This document shows, piece by piece, positions 39,832-49,075 of a stretch of DNA of 64,000 bases. The notes below the pieces were generated by a model that saw only the letters and a list, made by a program, of their open reading frames with translations, was not told where the DNA came from and did no database searches. The DNA comes from Legionella antarctica. GTDB lineage: Bacteria; Pseudomonadota; Gammaproteobacteria; Legionellales; Legionellaceae. The position numbers and the translations under genes were made by a program. How positions within the stretch are numbered: position 1 is the stretch's first letter; each line of letters starts with the position of its first letter. The stretch is taken from positions 1,781,001-1,845,000 of the forward strand of contig NZ_AP022839.1 of NCBI RefSeq assembly GCF_011764505.1. The letters are read 5' to 3'.

Positions 39832-41340
39832 CTATGTTATTCCTTTTATGTGCTCTTTCTTCAAACAATTTGAATATTCGGATAAGGGAAGTTGATGTAT
39901 AAATTCATTAATATTATGTTTGGTTACTTCTCTAAAGCAGCCAGTACTTTCAAGTACTTTCTTTTGACGCTCAGAACTAGTTCCTGAGTCTATAATTTTT
40001 TGAAGGGAAGCGAAATAGTCCTCATAACGATGCTGTTTTATATAAGGTTGAAGTTTTTCTAGCCATTCAGTGATGTCCTCACGCATTAATTTGGTTTTAC
40101 CATCTGTATTTATTACTAATTCAGCATCCAGCCCATATCTCATAGACCGCCACTTATTTTCCCGAGAAAGCCAGTATGGGGGGCAAGCAACTGATTCCAG
40201 CCAACTTCCATTATCAGTGAACCAATGAGCTAAAGTGTGAATGAGTGCAACGATGGCTAAAGTTTCAGATAAGGTGGCCGTTCCATCACAAACACGAATT
40301 TCTAGTGTCCCAAAGGCAGGGCTGGGACGCAAATCCCACCACAAATCCTTGAGAGATTCGATAGAGCCGCAGGATTTTAGAGATCTATAGAGACGCTCAA
40401 AATCTTGCCATTTACTTACATGGTAGGGCTGACCGGCTGTCGGTAATGACTCACGATAGTGTCGCTAAGCTCGTGATTGATTTTAGCCATCCATGGCTGA
40501 AATCGACTCGCAAACGCGACAAGTATGCCTCCGGCGGCCCTGGCCGTCCTGTGTCCGCTTGTTTTTTCACCCCATTCGGGGTTCAAAAACAACGCTACCC
40601 CAATGACTGACGCCTTTTCGGATGCCTTATATTTTGCCTGCGGCAAAACATCCGGCTCTAAGGCTACCAGGGACTACCAGCCTCGCTCGTTCCTCGCTTC
40701 CTTGGCTGGCAGCGAAAGTGGTAGGGCGACAAGAGGATAATCCAGTATCTATTCCTTGCCAAAAAGGGGAACTAGCGGATAGGGCTAATAAATGTGGTAA
40801 AAAATACATGAAAAAATTATTATAGCGAATACAATCATCACCACTAGACATGCCTAGATGAACATGAAGACCATAAACATTCATACGACGTGTAAGCCAT
40901 TGATTACGGTCAATTAAATTCTGATAACGCGCCGTGGGGGAAATAGCCCAATCAGAGTATTTAGAAAAAGGATGAGATCCAGTTGTGGAAAACAGCAGTC
41001 CCATTTTTTCAGTGGCTGCTGTAAGAGCTGTAATTGTTTCAAAAAGATCAGTTTCTACATTTTGTACGGTGTTGCATATATCACTATTAATTTCTATTGT
41101 ACTCAGATAAAACTCAGGTTTAATTTTTTCTATATGAGCTGTGGCCTTGAGTACCTCCTCAGCACGTGAACATAAATTGTAATCGACATCATCTATTAAC
41201 TGGAGCTCAATCTCTACCCCCAGGGTCATACACCCATTACTGCGAAAATAGATTTCGCTATCTTCTACAGAAGAAACTAAGGGGGAACCAGCTATTTGAT
41301 TGTTCAGTGAAAACAAGAAATCATTTTGATTTTCCTTCAT
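39832..41340 (-). pseudogene. Carboxylate-amine ligase (YbdK-like, GCS2 family), disrupted
   Basis: The N-terminal part (41340-40715) has LGVEIELQLID and GLHVHLGMSS of the GCS2/YbdK glutamate-cysteine ligase-like family. The C-terminal part (40453-39832) has WWDLRPSPAFGTLEIRVCD. They are separated by a 261-bp element at 40454-40714. Deleting exactly 261 bases restores the frame as PTTFESLPTAGQP, which matches the family (SLPT). The gene is therefore freshly inactivated, unless spliced at RNA level, for which there is no evidence. Confidence 0.85.
40454..40714 (+). mobile_element. 261-bp hairpin-rich element, copy A
   Basis: Identical to the element at 50260-50520. It starts CGATAGTGTCGCTAAG and ends GGCTGGCAGCG, with no clear terminal inverted repeats and no target duplication. 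Internal stems include GATTTTAGCCAT/ATGGCTGAAATC, CCCC/GGGG within GTTTTTTCACCCCATTCGGGG, and TTTTGCC/GGCAAAA. It is more GC-rich than its surroundings. A 65-codon frame on the minus strand crosses it but has no recognised product. Probably a non-autonomous mobile element. Confidence 0.75.
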
Positions 41341-41876
41341 TAATGCACTCCTGTTTTGAAATAACTAAGAAAGGAAAAACCAATCCATTTATTTTCACTA
41401 ATGTTAAAATCCTGTTACTTTATACATCCCTCTATAGTTATATTGTAGAGGTAAGTTTACTAGATCGAGACATTTTTTTATCTGCATTGATTTGGTCAGT
41501 GCACGAACTACTACACATACTAATAGCTAAAGCAGCCTATTACAACTATAACTTATTATTAAGACAGCTGACTCTACCGATTTATTAGTCAATTTATTGA
41601 AATACATGTGAGAGTAAAATTATGTGTGGAATGCATATTTAGAAAAATCCTAATAGGGCTTTCAGGTTGCTCGAGATTAATTATCATTCATGTAGTGCTT
41701 CACGTTCTTTTGTTTTTTTTATAAGCATTATTTAATCGATATGCTACATAGACAAGAGCTATACTCAAAGCAATAGGCCAGGAAATACCAGGTACTCTTT
41801 AATATGTCACAATTTAACAGCAATTTATTAAGCTAATAGAACTAATAATTTTTGAGTTATTCAATAGATGGGAAGA
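41341..41876. other. Intergenic stretch without a supported gene
   Basis: About 535 AT-rich bases. An open plus-strand frame crosses it from inside the ligase gene (to 41588), but its first half is antisense to that gene and no ribosome binding site is seen. On the minus strand, 41704-41793 reads VPGISWPIALSIALVYVAYR and a few more residues, like the end of a small membrane protein, but it has no start. Both look like decay. Confidence 0.3.
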
Positions 41877-42368
41877 CTATCCTTTTAAAGGATTTTGATA
41901 GTGCTGTAAATAAATTCTTGCAAACTGATAAGACGCATAATCTGTAATATGCTCTGTATCACGGAACACCGGAACCCCATTAATATCGGCAGTACATCGG
42001 CCTCTGGGACATTGTACTTTTTTAGGCTCAATAATTACTAACTGAGCATACTTATTTTTCATCCGTAAAAAAAGGTCGTTTTGCCATTGTTGCTCTTTAA
42101 GCGATATACTAAATTCACAGAGTTCAGGATTATATTTACCTCGCCGTTTTATGTGATCAAAAAAGCAATCCCGTGAATTAACCCCCAGTTGAATTGATTT
42201 TATCAATACTGGTATAGAACCGGAAGCAATAATAATTCGTAATGCATGATCTAAGGATTTTTCAATATGCTTTTTTACTGGTTCCTCTGAGTAATATAGG
42301 CGCGGTTTTCTGGACACAAAAAAAGGTTTTTTAAGAGCTATTCTTCTTAATACAAAGAGGAGAATAAA

Positions 42369-42653
42369 ATGTCTAAAAAGCGAGCTTATTATACGGCGGC
42401 CAAGAAGGCAAAAATAACGCTAGCTGCGATTGAGGGGAAACTCACACAAGCGCAAATTACCAGTGAATACGGTGTTCACGCAACGCAGGTAAAAACTTGG
42501 AAGCAATCGGCCATCAAAGCCATTAACGATTTATTCTCTGGGGCTAATGAAAAAGAAGCCAAGTCCCAAGAGCAGCTTGTTGAGGCATTATATCAAGAAA
42601 TTGGTCGACTTCAAGCGCAGCTATCTTGGCTAAAAAAAAAGCATGAACTTTAG
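42369..42653 (+). CDS. IS3-family transposase OrfA
   Basis: A 94-residue DNA-binding protein with a helix-turn-helix (ITLAAIEGKLTQAQITSEYG, VHATQVKTWKQ) and a leucine-rich tail. It overlaps orfB by 11 bases. Nine A at 42632-42640 just before the overlap form a typical -1 frameshift site, so a fused OrfAB transposase is expected. Confidence 0.92.
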   Translation: MSKKRAYYTAAKKAKITLAAIEGKLTQAQITSEYGVHATQVKTWKQSAIKAINDLFSGANEKEAKSQEQLVEALYQEIGRLQAQLSWLKKKHEL

Positions 42654-43488
42654 TCTGGATGAAAAGCGCGTCATGATTGATCCTCTTGCCGAGCTCACCA
42701 TTCGTGAACAATGCTTGCTATTAGACTTGCCTGTTTCAAGTTATTATTATAGTGCCAAGCCCATTTCTGTCGAAGATGAAGCGCTTATGGCGCTACTTGA
42801 TGAGCACTATCTGCAGTATCCATGTGAAGGTAAAATTAAGCGGGCAAGATGGCTGTCAAAAGAAGTAGGCTATCCTGTTGGTAAACGTCGAGTAAAAAAG
42901 TTGATGGAAATGATGGGGTTATCGACTGTTTACCCAAAGCCAAATACAAGCGTTCCCAATAAGGAGCATGAGGTGTTCCCTTATTTATTAAAAGAGGTGG
43001 ATATCACCAAACCAAATCAGGTTTGGGCCGCAGATATCACCTACATCCGCATGAAAGGAAAGCATGTGTATTTAGTAGCTATTATGGACTGGTATAGTCG
43101 TTATGTGATTGGATGGGCTATTTCACCTACTATGGAGGCTGAATTTTGTATTGAGGCGCTTAGAAACGCTTTGCTGCATTCGCGTTGTGAGATCTTTAAC
43201 ACGGATCAGGGTTCTCAATTTACCTCAAAAGATTGGATAAATACGCTAAAATCTCACCACATTTCTATCAGCATGGATGGGCGAGGACGTTATTTAGATA
43301 ATATATTTATCGAGCGATTGTGGCGTAGTGTTAAGCAAGAAAAAATCTACCGGTATGATTTTGATACAATTGAAGAGGTTGAGCTGGCCTTAACGGAGTA
43401 TTTTGAGTATTATAATAACCGAAGGCTTCACCAGTCCTTTAATTATTTAACGCCCGCAGAGGTGTATTATGGCCGGAAAAGACCATAA
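42643..43488 (+). CDS. IS3-family transposase OrfB (DDE integrase domain)
   Basis: A 281-residue catalytic part with the DDE residues in WAADITYIRMKG, FNTDQGSQFTS and DNIFIERLWRSVKQEKIY. It ends with the conserved YYNNRRLHQSFNYLTPAEVY. It is intact and has the same predicted protein sequence as the copy at 54440-55285. It is made as a frameshift product with OrfA in this family. Confidence 0.95.
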   Translation: MNFSLDEKRVMIDPLAELTIREQCLLLDLPVSSYYYSAKPISVEDEALMALLDEHYLQYPCEGKIKRARWLSKEVGYPVGKRRVKKLMEMMGLSTVYPKPNTSVPNKEHEVFPYLLKEVDITKPNQVWAADITYIRMKGKHVYLVAIMDWYSRYVIGWAISPTMEAEFCIEALRNALLHSRCEIFNTDQGSQFTSKDWINTLKSHHISISMDGRGRYLDNIFIERLWRSVKQEKIYRYDFDTIEEVELALTEYFEYYNNRRLHQSFNYLTPAEVYYGRKRP

Positions 43489-43507
43489 ACCCTAAATGAG
43501 AGCGTCA

Positions 43508-43582
43508 TGACTTACCCACAAGGCCCACAGGCCTATACGAGAAAGTGAAGCTCTCCTGACCTGTGGACTTGTGGATAAGTCA
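43508..43582. repeat. Subterminal inverted repeat of IS3-family element with DnaA-box-like arms
   Basis: Arms 43508-43531 and 43560-43582 are complementary with few mismatches. One arm contains TTATCCACA (minus strand, 43570-43578), a perfect match to the DnaA box consensus, and the other TTACCCACA. The structure follows orfB inside the element and recurs in copy 2. Confidence 0.7.
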
Positions 43583-45611
43583 TTCTGATAGAGTTGTGGT
43601 AAAATGACCTAAGACAATTCGTAGTAGCAATCACTATTCATACGGTATTGAGTAGGTTTAAATAGGTTAATTTGAGTGAATTTTTAACTATAAATGATGG
43701 ATGAATAGCTCTTATTTTTCCTTAATTTTGTTCCAGACATGCGGACCCATATCAGAGTTATCATTTTTTAAAATTAGTTTATTACCTAGATAACCATTCC
43801 AGTTTTGACCTATAATCACATAATCATAATGATTTGCCTTAATCATATTATAGTAACGTTCTGTTTGCTCATGACAGGCTTTATAAACTTTAACATTCCA
43901 ATCATATTGAGATATTCCGGGCAAGGAGAGACAGGCAGCAGTTGCATGAGCCAGTATGGATAAATTGGCTTCCTGACCAAGAATATCCATAAATCCCCAG
44001 TAATGATTTGAATAAGAGTCGCCTATCATAAAACCAGTTTTACTATTCGCGTTTTTTGCACCAAGCCGACACTTACTATTGACATCAATATTTTTTTCTT
44101 GAAGACACAATGGTCTTTGCGGACTAGCATATTTGTTTAACTCAGCATAAACTCTTGAAGCCTCTTTAAAGCGTTGAGGGTATCCTTCATGACTTTTGAT
44201 TAAATAGTCGCTAATATGAGTTACCAGGACAGGGAGTATTAACAGAGAAACCAAGCTATAACTGAATTTAATCTTTTTAAAGTTACGTGCGGGTTTTTCA
44301 ATATATCTCCAGGAAAGATAAGCCGCTATCAAGATTAAACCAAAGACTAATATTAAAATCCAAGTTGTCTCTTCAATGCCTAAATAACGAACTAGAGCAA
44401 GTATCGGCCAATGCCAAATATATAATGAGTATGAAATTAGTCCAATGAATACTAAAGGTTTCAAAGAAAGGAATTGAGTCAGGATTAATTTAGGGTGATT
44501 TTCACCGAGAGCGAGGAGTACAGCCGTAGCTATACATAAAATAAAGGCATACCCGTTAGGAAATCCTGTATTAATGTCATGACGTGTTGCTATATAAAAT
44601 AAGGTTAGAAGAGCGATGGTACTTATCATCTCTAATAAATATTTATTACATGAAAAACGATTATGGCCCAATGCAATACATGAACCGATAAAAAATTCAA
44701 ACCCGCGACTCAACGTAAGATAATAGGTTTTTGCTGGGTAATTGAGAGAAAAATATAACGACAAAGCAAAAAAAATCAGGGTAAGTAAATAAATAATCTT
44801 CGTAATGTGATCTTCTCCAAACTTTTTATGGAGGCTGTAAATTACCAGGGGCAAAATCAAATAGCATTGCCACTCAATCGATAATGACCAAGTATGTAAT
44901 AATGGTAATTGATTATTACTCGGTGAAAAATAACCCGTCGTTACTCTTTCAAAAAAATTATTTGAGATAAAAAGAGAGGTTTTGCGGGCACTCTTGATAT
45001 ATTGGATAAAATCATCAGGCAAGTAGAACAATAAAGTTAGAAGGGTGGTAACTAGCAATAGACAAATAAATACCGGTTGTAACCGCCATAATCTGCGACT
45101 ATAAAATTCGCCAAATGAAAAAGAGTCATTTTTCAATGACTTATGGATAATTCCAGTAATCAAGAATCCGGAAATAACAAAAAAAATATCTACGCCGATA
45201 AATCCGGATGGGAATAACTTGATACCACCGTGAAAAAATAAGACAAATAGAATGGCAATAGCTCTTAAGCCATCAATATCCGGACGATAGTTCATCCTTG
45301 GTTTACCTTGTTTTATATGCATAAGTTGTAGAGCATTATTTGGGAAGAATTTTTTTCGTTGATAACTCACCTACAGTCAAGTCATCATTTAAGGTTAATG
45401 TTTTAAAAATCATTTAACCTGACAAAGTTTGGTTATTATATCGATTATTTATATAAATAAAATGAAATTATCCAATTATAAAATTAAGTCTCATCACCAT
45501 ATGTTACAAAGGGCTCATTTAAACTTGTTCCCCGTGTTGCGGGTAGGATTAATAGAAGGGACATAACAACGTCAGGTTTCCCAGAAATATGGACGAGTTT
45601 ATATACCTGAA

Positions 45612-45899
45612 TTACTGTTTGAAAATTTTAATAAGATGCTTTTTAAAATGAGCTGAAGCCGCTAGCATTCCTATCTGAAGAAGCTGTCTAATTATCTGAC
45701 TAAGCCATTTTGATCTTCCCAGGTTCCAGCCTATAAACAAAGAGGGCAACAGCGTTGTAAAAAATATAACCCTATAATCATTAACTACAGCTATAAGGTA
45801 TTTTTTATGCGTCGTTATTTGGCTTTTCTGGTCTTGCAATGTCTTTTCCAGCGCTATTATTTCTACGATTAATTTTTTTCTTGAGTTTACCATTTTCAT
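45612..45899 (-). CDS. Small membrane protein, YqjK-like position
   Basis: About 95 residues from the ATG at 45899 (AAAAGAG just upstream); a 13-codon upstream extension exists. A charged helix is followed by one hydrophobic segment (VIFFTTLLPSLFIGWNLG) and a basic tail. It overlaps the preceding gene by about 95 bases. Its position after YqjD- and YqjE-like genes suggests the third member of that envelope-stress cluster; sequence similarity is not clear. Confidence 0.5.
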   Translation of the reverse strand: MKMVNSRKKLIVEIIALEKTLQDQKSQITTHKKYLIAVVNDYRVIFFTTLLPSLFIGWNLGRSKWLSQIIRQLLQIGMLAASAHFKKHLIKIFKQ

Positions 45900-46248
45900 T
45901 ATACTCTTTTGATGACAGGGATGCTCTTGTTTTTTCAAAGCTCATATTGTTTAAATTATACGAAAGGTAACTGAGTAGTCCGACAAAAAGTATTATATTT
46001 AGAGTTAGAATTAAACAAACGGCCAAAAGAAATGTGCCCCAAAACAGCGCAGCAAAATAACCAATTAGAAGCATCCCTGACAACCAGATTGTAATTAAAA
46101 CAACAAAGATCAGACACAAATTTAACATTAAAGGGTAGACACTAAGCCCGGCAAGCCTTGCTTCTAACTTAAAAATAGAAAGTATTGTTTTTAAGCTAGA
46201 TAATTTACCTGAAACAAGGCCTTCTATTTCATCAAGAATTTTAATCAT
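45805..46248 (-). CDS. YqjE-like membrane protein (DUF1469/phage-holin-like superfamily)
   Basis: A 147-residue protein with two long hydrophobic segments (residues about 38-63 and 68-98), an N-terminal helix and a basic hydrophilic tail. This layout and the position right after a YqjD-like gene (4-base overlap) fit YqjE-type proteins of unknown function. Confidence 0.6.
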   Translation of the reverse strand: MIKILDEIEGLVSGKLSSLKTILSIFKLEARLAGLSVYPLMLNLCLIFVVLITIWLSGMLLIGYFAALFWGTFLLAVCLILTLNIILFVGLLSYLSYNLNNMSFEKTRASLSSKEYNENGKLKKKINRRNNSAGKDIARPEKPNNDA

Positions 46249-46499
46249 TTTTTTAGTATTTTAGATAGTAAAAATCCAATTCCGCCCGCAATAAGTACTG
46301 ATGTTAAAGGATTTTCCTGTACTTTTTTTAACAAGTCATCTGAGTATTTTTTAACGCTATCCTCTGCTTCACTAACCTTATTTAAGCCTTCCTCATATAA
46401 CTCATGCGCGTATTTTTTTCCTTCATTTAAGAGGTCAGATGCAGCATCAGCAACATGAGATTTTTGAGTGCTGTTCGCTCTTTTGTTTAAACTATCCAT
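46245..46499 (-). CDS. YqjD/ElaB-like protein (DUF883)
   Basis: An 84-residue protein: an amphipathic helix (LLNEGKKYAHELYEEGLNKV) and one C-terminal membrane segment (PLTSVLIAGGIGFLLSKILKK), the hallmark of DUF883. The family anchors ribosomes to the inner membrane in stationary phase in E. coli. AAGGAGTT precedes the ATG. Confidence 0.75.
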   Translation of the reverse strand: MDSLNKRANSTQKSHVADAASDLLNEGKKYAHELYEEGLNKVSEAEDSVKKYSDDLLKKVQENPLTSVLIAGGIGFLLSKILKK

Positions 46500-46565
46500 T
46501 TTAAAACTCCTTTTTTATATAATCATTTCATAACAATATCTAATATAAGTTAGTTAACTAGTTAA

Positions 46566-46603
46566 AGCCAGTCAAACCCAATGAGCACGGGATTTGACTG
46601 GTT
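46566..46603 (-). terminator. Hairpin terminator after the 53-residue gene
   Basis: AGCCAGTCAAACCC (46566-46579) pairs with GGGATTTGACTGGTT (46589-46603) across a nine-base loop. On the minus strand the stem is followed by TTTAACT. It lies between two small same-strand genes. Confidence 0.6.
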
Positions 46604-46618
46604 AGCCTTACATTATTA

Positions 46619-46780
46619 TCACGCTCTGGGATTACGTTCTTGATGATCGCCTCTATCTTTTGCATCTTGAGGACGATGTTGAGGATCACGTTTAGTTTCT
46701 GAATGGTGAGGACGATCTTGTTTGACGTAGTCTTTGTTAGTTTTATTATCACGCTCTGGTGTTTTGTTATCCCTATTCAT
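46619..46780 (-). CDS. Very hydrophilic 53-residue protein
   Basis: A short gene with a clear ribosome binding site (GGGAG, then TATAAA and ATG). The protein is rich in Asp, Lys, Arg, His and Asn, with repeated PERDNK/RDPQHRPQD patterns (MNRDNKTPERDNKTNKDYVK is the start). No hydrophobic core, so probably intrinsically disordered, like small stress proteins. It lies upstream of the YqjD-like cluster with a terminator between. Confidence 0.55.
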   Translation of the reverse strand: MNRDNKTPERDNKTNKDYVKQDRPHHSETKRDPQHRPQDAKDRGDHQERNPRA

Positions 46781-46945
46781 TTTATACTCCCTTATATTTA
46801 GTTATTAAGAACAGCATTTTAAATATAGTCTTTGGATTGGAAAAATCAAATCAAAAAGCCGATATTTCTTTTTTGTTCAAACAACTTAATGATTTTACAT
46901 AGGAAATATATTTTACAAATATTTTCTCATATTTTGCTATATTAT

Positions 46946-47809
46946 TCAGAACCAGAAGTGTACATACCAGTTAATTATTGTATGTCCCCAAAACATAGAA
47001 ATTAAGCCTGCGATACACAGAAAAGGGCCAAAGGGAATTGCAGTATCACGTGGTTTTTTTCTCATTTGTAAGTAAATTAATCCAATCACAGCACCTGCAA
47101 TTGATGAAAGTAAAAGAATTAAAGGTAAAAATATCCAGCCAAACCAAGCACCCAATGCTGCAAATAGTTTAAAATCACCATGCCCCATGCCAATTTTACC
47201 GGTCACCAGGTAAAACAATTTAATAAAAACCCACAGAGTGATATAAGCTCCAGCTGCACTTAGCACCGCAACAGGAAGACTGGTAAATAAATTTTGAGTA
47301 TTGGCAATCAGACCTATCCATAGCAAACTTAAAGTAAGAGTATCGGGTAATAGCTGATGATCCAGATCGATAAAAATTAAGCAAATCAAAAGCCAAATAG
47401 CTAATAAAACAAAGGGTAATTGTAAAGTAAACCCAAAGTGCCAGGTTGCGTATACTGATAACAGTAATGTTAAAAGCTCAATCAACGGATATCTTATTGA
47501 GATGGGAGCTTTGCATTGATAACATCGGCCCCTTAAAAGGATATAACTTATTAAGGGAATATTTTGCCATGCTTTAACCAAATTTTTACAATTTGGACAA
47601 AAAGATCTTGGAATGAATAGATTGATTTGGTTTTTTTTTTCTTTTTCCTCAATTGATAATAGCTCACAACATTGCTGCCGCCATTCATCATGCAACATAA
47701 TCGGCAATCGATAAATAATTACGTTTAATAGACTGCCTACACACACGGACAGCAAGGCAATAACCAGATAAATAAACCAGGGACTATTCGCGATAAGCTC
47801 TTGTATCAT
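46946..47809 (-). CDS. pilD: Prepilin peptidase/N-methyltransferase
   Basis: A 287-residue inner-membrane aspartic protease that cleaves and methylates type IV prepilins and type II secretion pseudopilins. Two CxxC pairs (Cys71/74 and Cys96/99) form the zinc-binding loop. The catalytic aspartates are in FIDLDHQLLPD (Asp148) and MGHGDFK (Asp212). It is the last gene of pilBCD. In Legionella PilD is needed for both pili and type II secretion, so expression despite the pilB insertion matters. Confidence 0.95.
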   Translation of the reverse strand: MIQELIANSPWFIYLVIALLSVCVGSLLNVIIYRLPIMLHDEWRQQCCELLSIEEKEKKNQINLFIPRSFCPNCKNLVKAWQNIPLISYILLRGRCYQCKAPISIRYPLIELLTLLLSVYATWHFGFTLQLPFVLLAIWLLICLIFIDLDHQLLPDTLTLSLLWIGLIANTQNLFTSLPVAVLSAAGAYITLWVFIKLFYLVTGKIGMGHGDFKLFAALGAWFGWIFLPLILLLSSIAGAVIGLIYLQMRKKPRDTAIPFGPFLCIAGLISMFWGHTIINWYVHFWF

Positions 47810-47850
47810 GTGATATACATGCCTTTGTCGATTGTGGCTTTAAAATCTTA

Positions 47851-49071
47851 TTAAACAGCAGATCCAAGTTTAAAGATAGGCAAATACATAGCGATAACTA
47901 ATCCACCTACCAAGATACCTAATATTGACATAATAATTGGTTCTAATAAACTGCTAAGAGCATCGACAGCGTTATCAACGTCTTCTTCGTAGAAGTCAGC
48001 TACTTTACCTAACATCTTCTCCAGGGAACCTGATTCTTCTCCAATTGCCACCATCTGAATCACCATATTAGGAAATAAATGAGTGTTATCCATGGCTATA
48101 TTCATTTGTTGCCCAGTAGATACATCTTCCCTGATTCTATTGGTGGCTTTGGCATATATGATGTTACCTGTAGCTCCTGCGACTGACTTTAGAGCCTCAA
48201 CCAGTGGTAATCCTGCAGCAAAGGTAATCGACAGAGTCCTCGTAAAACGAGCAATTGCGGCTTTTTCTAAAATGGGTCCAATAACAGGAAATTTTAGCAG
48301 GACTCTATCCAGATTTTCGGCAAAATTCACTGAATGATTTTTCGTAGAGACAAAAGCATATGCAGCAGCACCAAGAGAGCCAAAAATAAAATACCAATAG
48401 GCTTGGAAAAACTTAGACATACTAACAACAGTCTGGGTCAAAGCAGGTAAGTCGGCTCCAAATCCTTTAAATAAAGATTCAAACTGGGGAACAACAAAAA
48501 TCAAGAGACCAGCAGTGGCAATAAGAGCGACGACCATTACTGCTATAGGGTAGGTTAATGCTTTTTTAATTTTCTTCTTGATCGTTTCAATTTTTTCTTT
48601 ATAGGTTGCTACCTTATCTAACATTACGTCAAGAGAGCCTGATTTTTCGCCTGCATCGACCAAATTACAAAATAGCTCATTAAAATATACAGGATGCTTG
48701 ATTAGAGATTCAGAAAGGGTTAATCCGGTTTCAACATCATTTTTAACGTTTTCTATTAAATTTTTTAATCTTTTGTTGGTCTGGCCTTTAGCTACAATAT
48801 CAAAAGCCTGAACGAGAGGTATGCCAGCCTCAATCATAGTAGCTAATTGGCGACTAAACACAGTAATATCACCTGCTGTAATCTTTTTATTGTTTTTATC
48901 AAAAAATGGTTTTCTTTTTTTAACAACTTTATTAGAAATGATTCCTTGTTTGCGCAAATCGGCTTTAGCGATAGCAAGACTTCTAGCTTGAATATCACCA
49001 ACCATTTTTTGGCCTGATTTATTAATTCCTTCATAATGGAAGGTTAGGACCATCGCCTTATTTTTTTCCAT
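47851..49071 (-). CDS. pilC: Type IV pilus inner-membrane platform protein
   Basis: About 406 residues with two GspF domains; FSRQLATMIEAGIPLVQAFDI and FTRTLSITFAAGLPLVEALKS are the two family signatures, each followed by membrane helices. The ATG at 49071 lies five bases after the pilB stop; an upstream TTG (49083) and the internal Met at 49053 are alternatives. Confidence 0.94.
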   Translation of the reverse strand: MEKNKAMVLTFHYEGINKSGQKMVGDIQARSLAIAKADLRKQGIISNKVVKKRKPFFDKNNKKITAGDITVFSRQLATMIEAGIPLVQAFDIVAKGQTNKRLKNLIENVKNDVETGLTLSESLIKHPVYFNELFCNLVDAGEKSGSLDVMLDKVATYKEKIETIKKKIKKALTYPIAVMVVALIATAGLLIFVVPQFESLFKGFGADLPALTQTVVSMSKFFQAYWYFIFGSLGAAAYAFVSTKNHSVNFAENLDRVLLKFPVIGPILEKAAIARFTRTLSITFAAGLPLVEALKSVAGATGNIIYAKATNRIREDVSTGQQMNIAMDNTHLFPNMVIQMVAIGEESGSLEKMLGKVADFYEEDVDNAVDALSSLLEPIIMSILGILVGGLVIAMYLPIFKLGSAV

Positions 49072-49075
49072 GAAA

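Larger units (their letters stand above)
42292..43754 (+). mobile_element. IS3-family element, copy 1 (1,463 bp)
   Basis: Ends are imperfect inverted repeats of about 50 bases: TAATATAGGCGCGGTTTTCT at the left against TGATATGGGTCCGCATGTCT at the right, both running to TAAGAGCTATTC. The target duplication is GAG (42289-42291 and 43755-43757). It holds orfA and orfB with a slippery A tract between them. An element with the same length, ends and predicted proteins lies inverted at 54174-55636 with a different duplication, which fixes the boundaries. Confidence 0.92.
41877..45295 (-). pseudogene. OafA/YrhL-type acyltransferase with SGNH domain, disrupted by IS3-family element
   Basis: The N-terminal part (45295-43755) begins MNYRPDIDGLRAIAILFVLF, has FFVISGFLITG and about ten membrane segments of the acyltransferase-3 family, then a periplasmic SGNH domain (MIGDSYSNHYWGF). 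The C-terminal part (42291-41877) continues it and ends RDTEHITDYASYQFARIYL. The IS3-family element at 42292-43754 separates them with a GAG duplication; removing element plus one GAG gives LILKNDNSEEPVKKH in frame. Such enzymes acetylate surface polysaccharide. GTG at 45370 is a less likely start. Confidence 0.88.

Noticed and set aside
40416..40646. 76-codon minus-strand frame inside the 261-bp element, also present at 50240-50452.
   Set aside because: It is open in both copies because the DNA is identical; no ribosome binding site, no recognised domain, and its ends depend on flanking sequence.
41166..41588. 140-codon plus-strand frame.
   Set aside because: The first half is antisense to the carboxylate-amine ligase gene; no ribosome binding site and no recognisable domain.
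42292..43754. The 40-base flanks shared by both IS3-family copies looked like acyltransferase sequence carried along with the IS.
   Set aside because: The shared block is the same length on both sides and its outermost ends are inverted repeats. With these as the true ends, clean 3-bp duplications (GAG and ATA) and frame restoration appear at both sites, so the flanks are part of the element.
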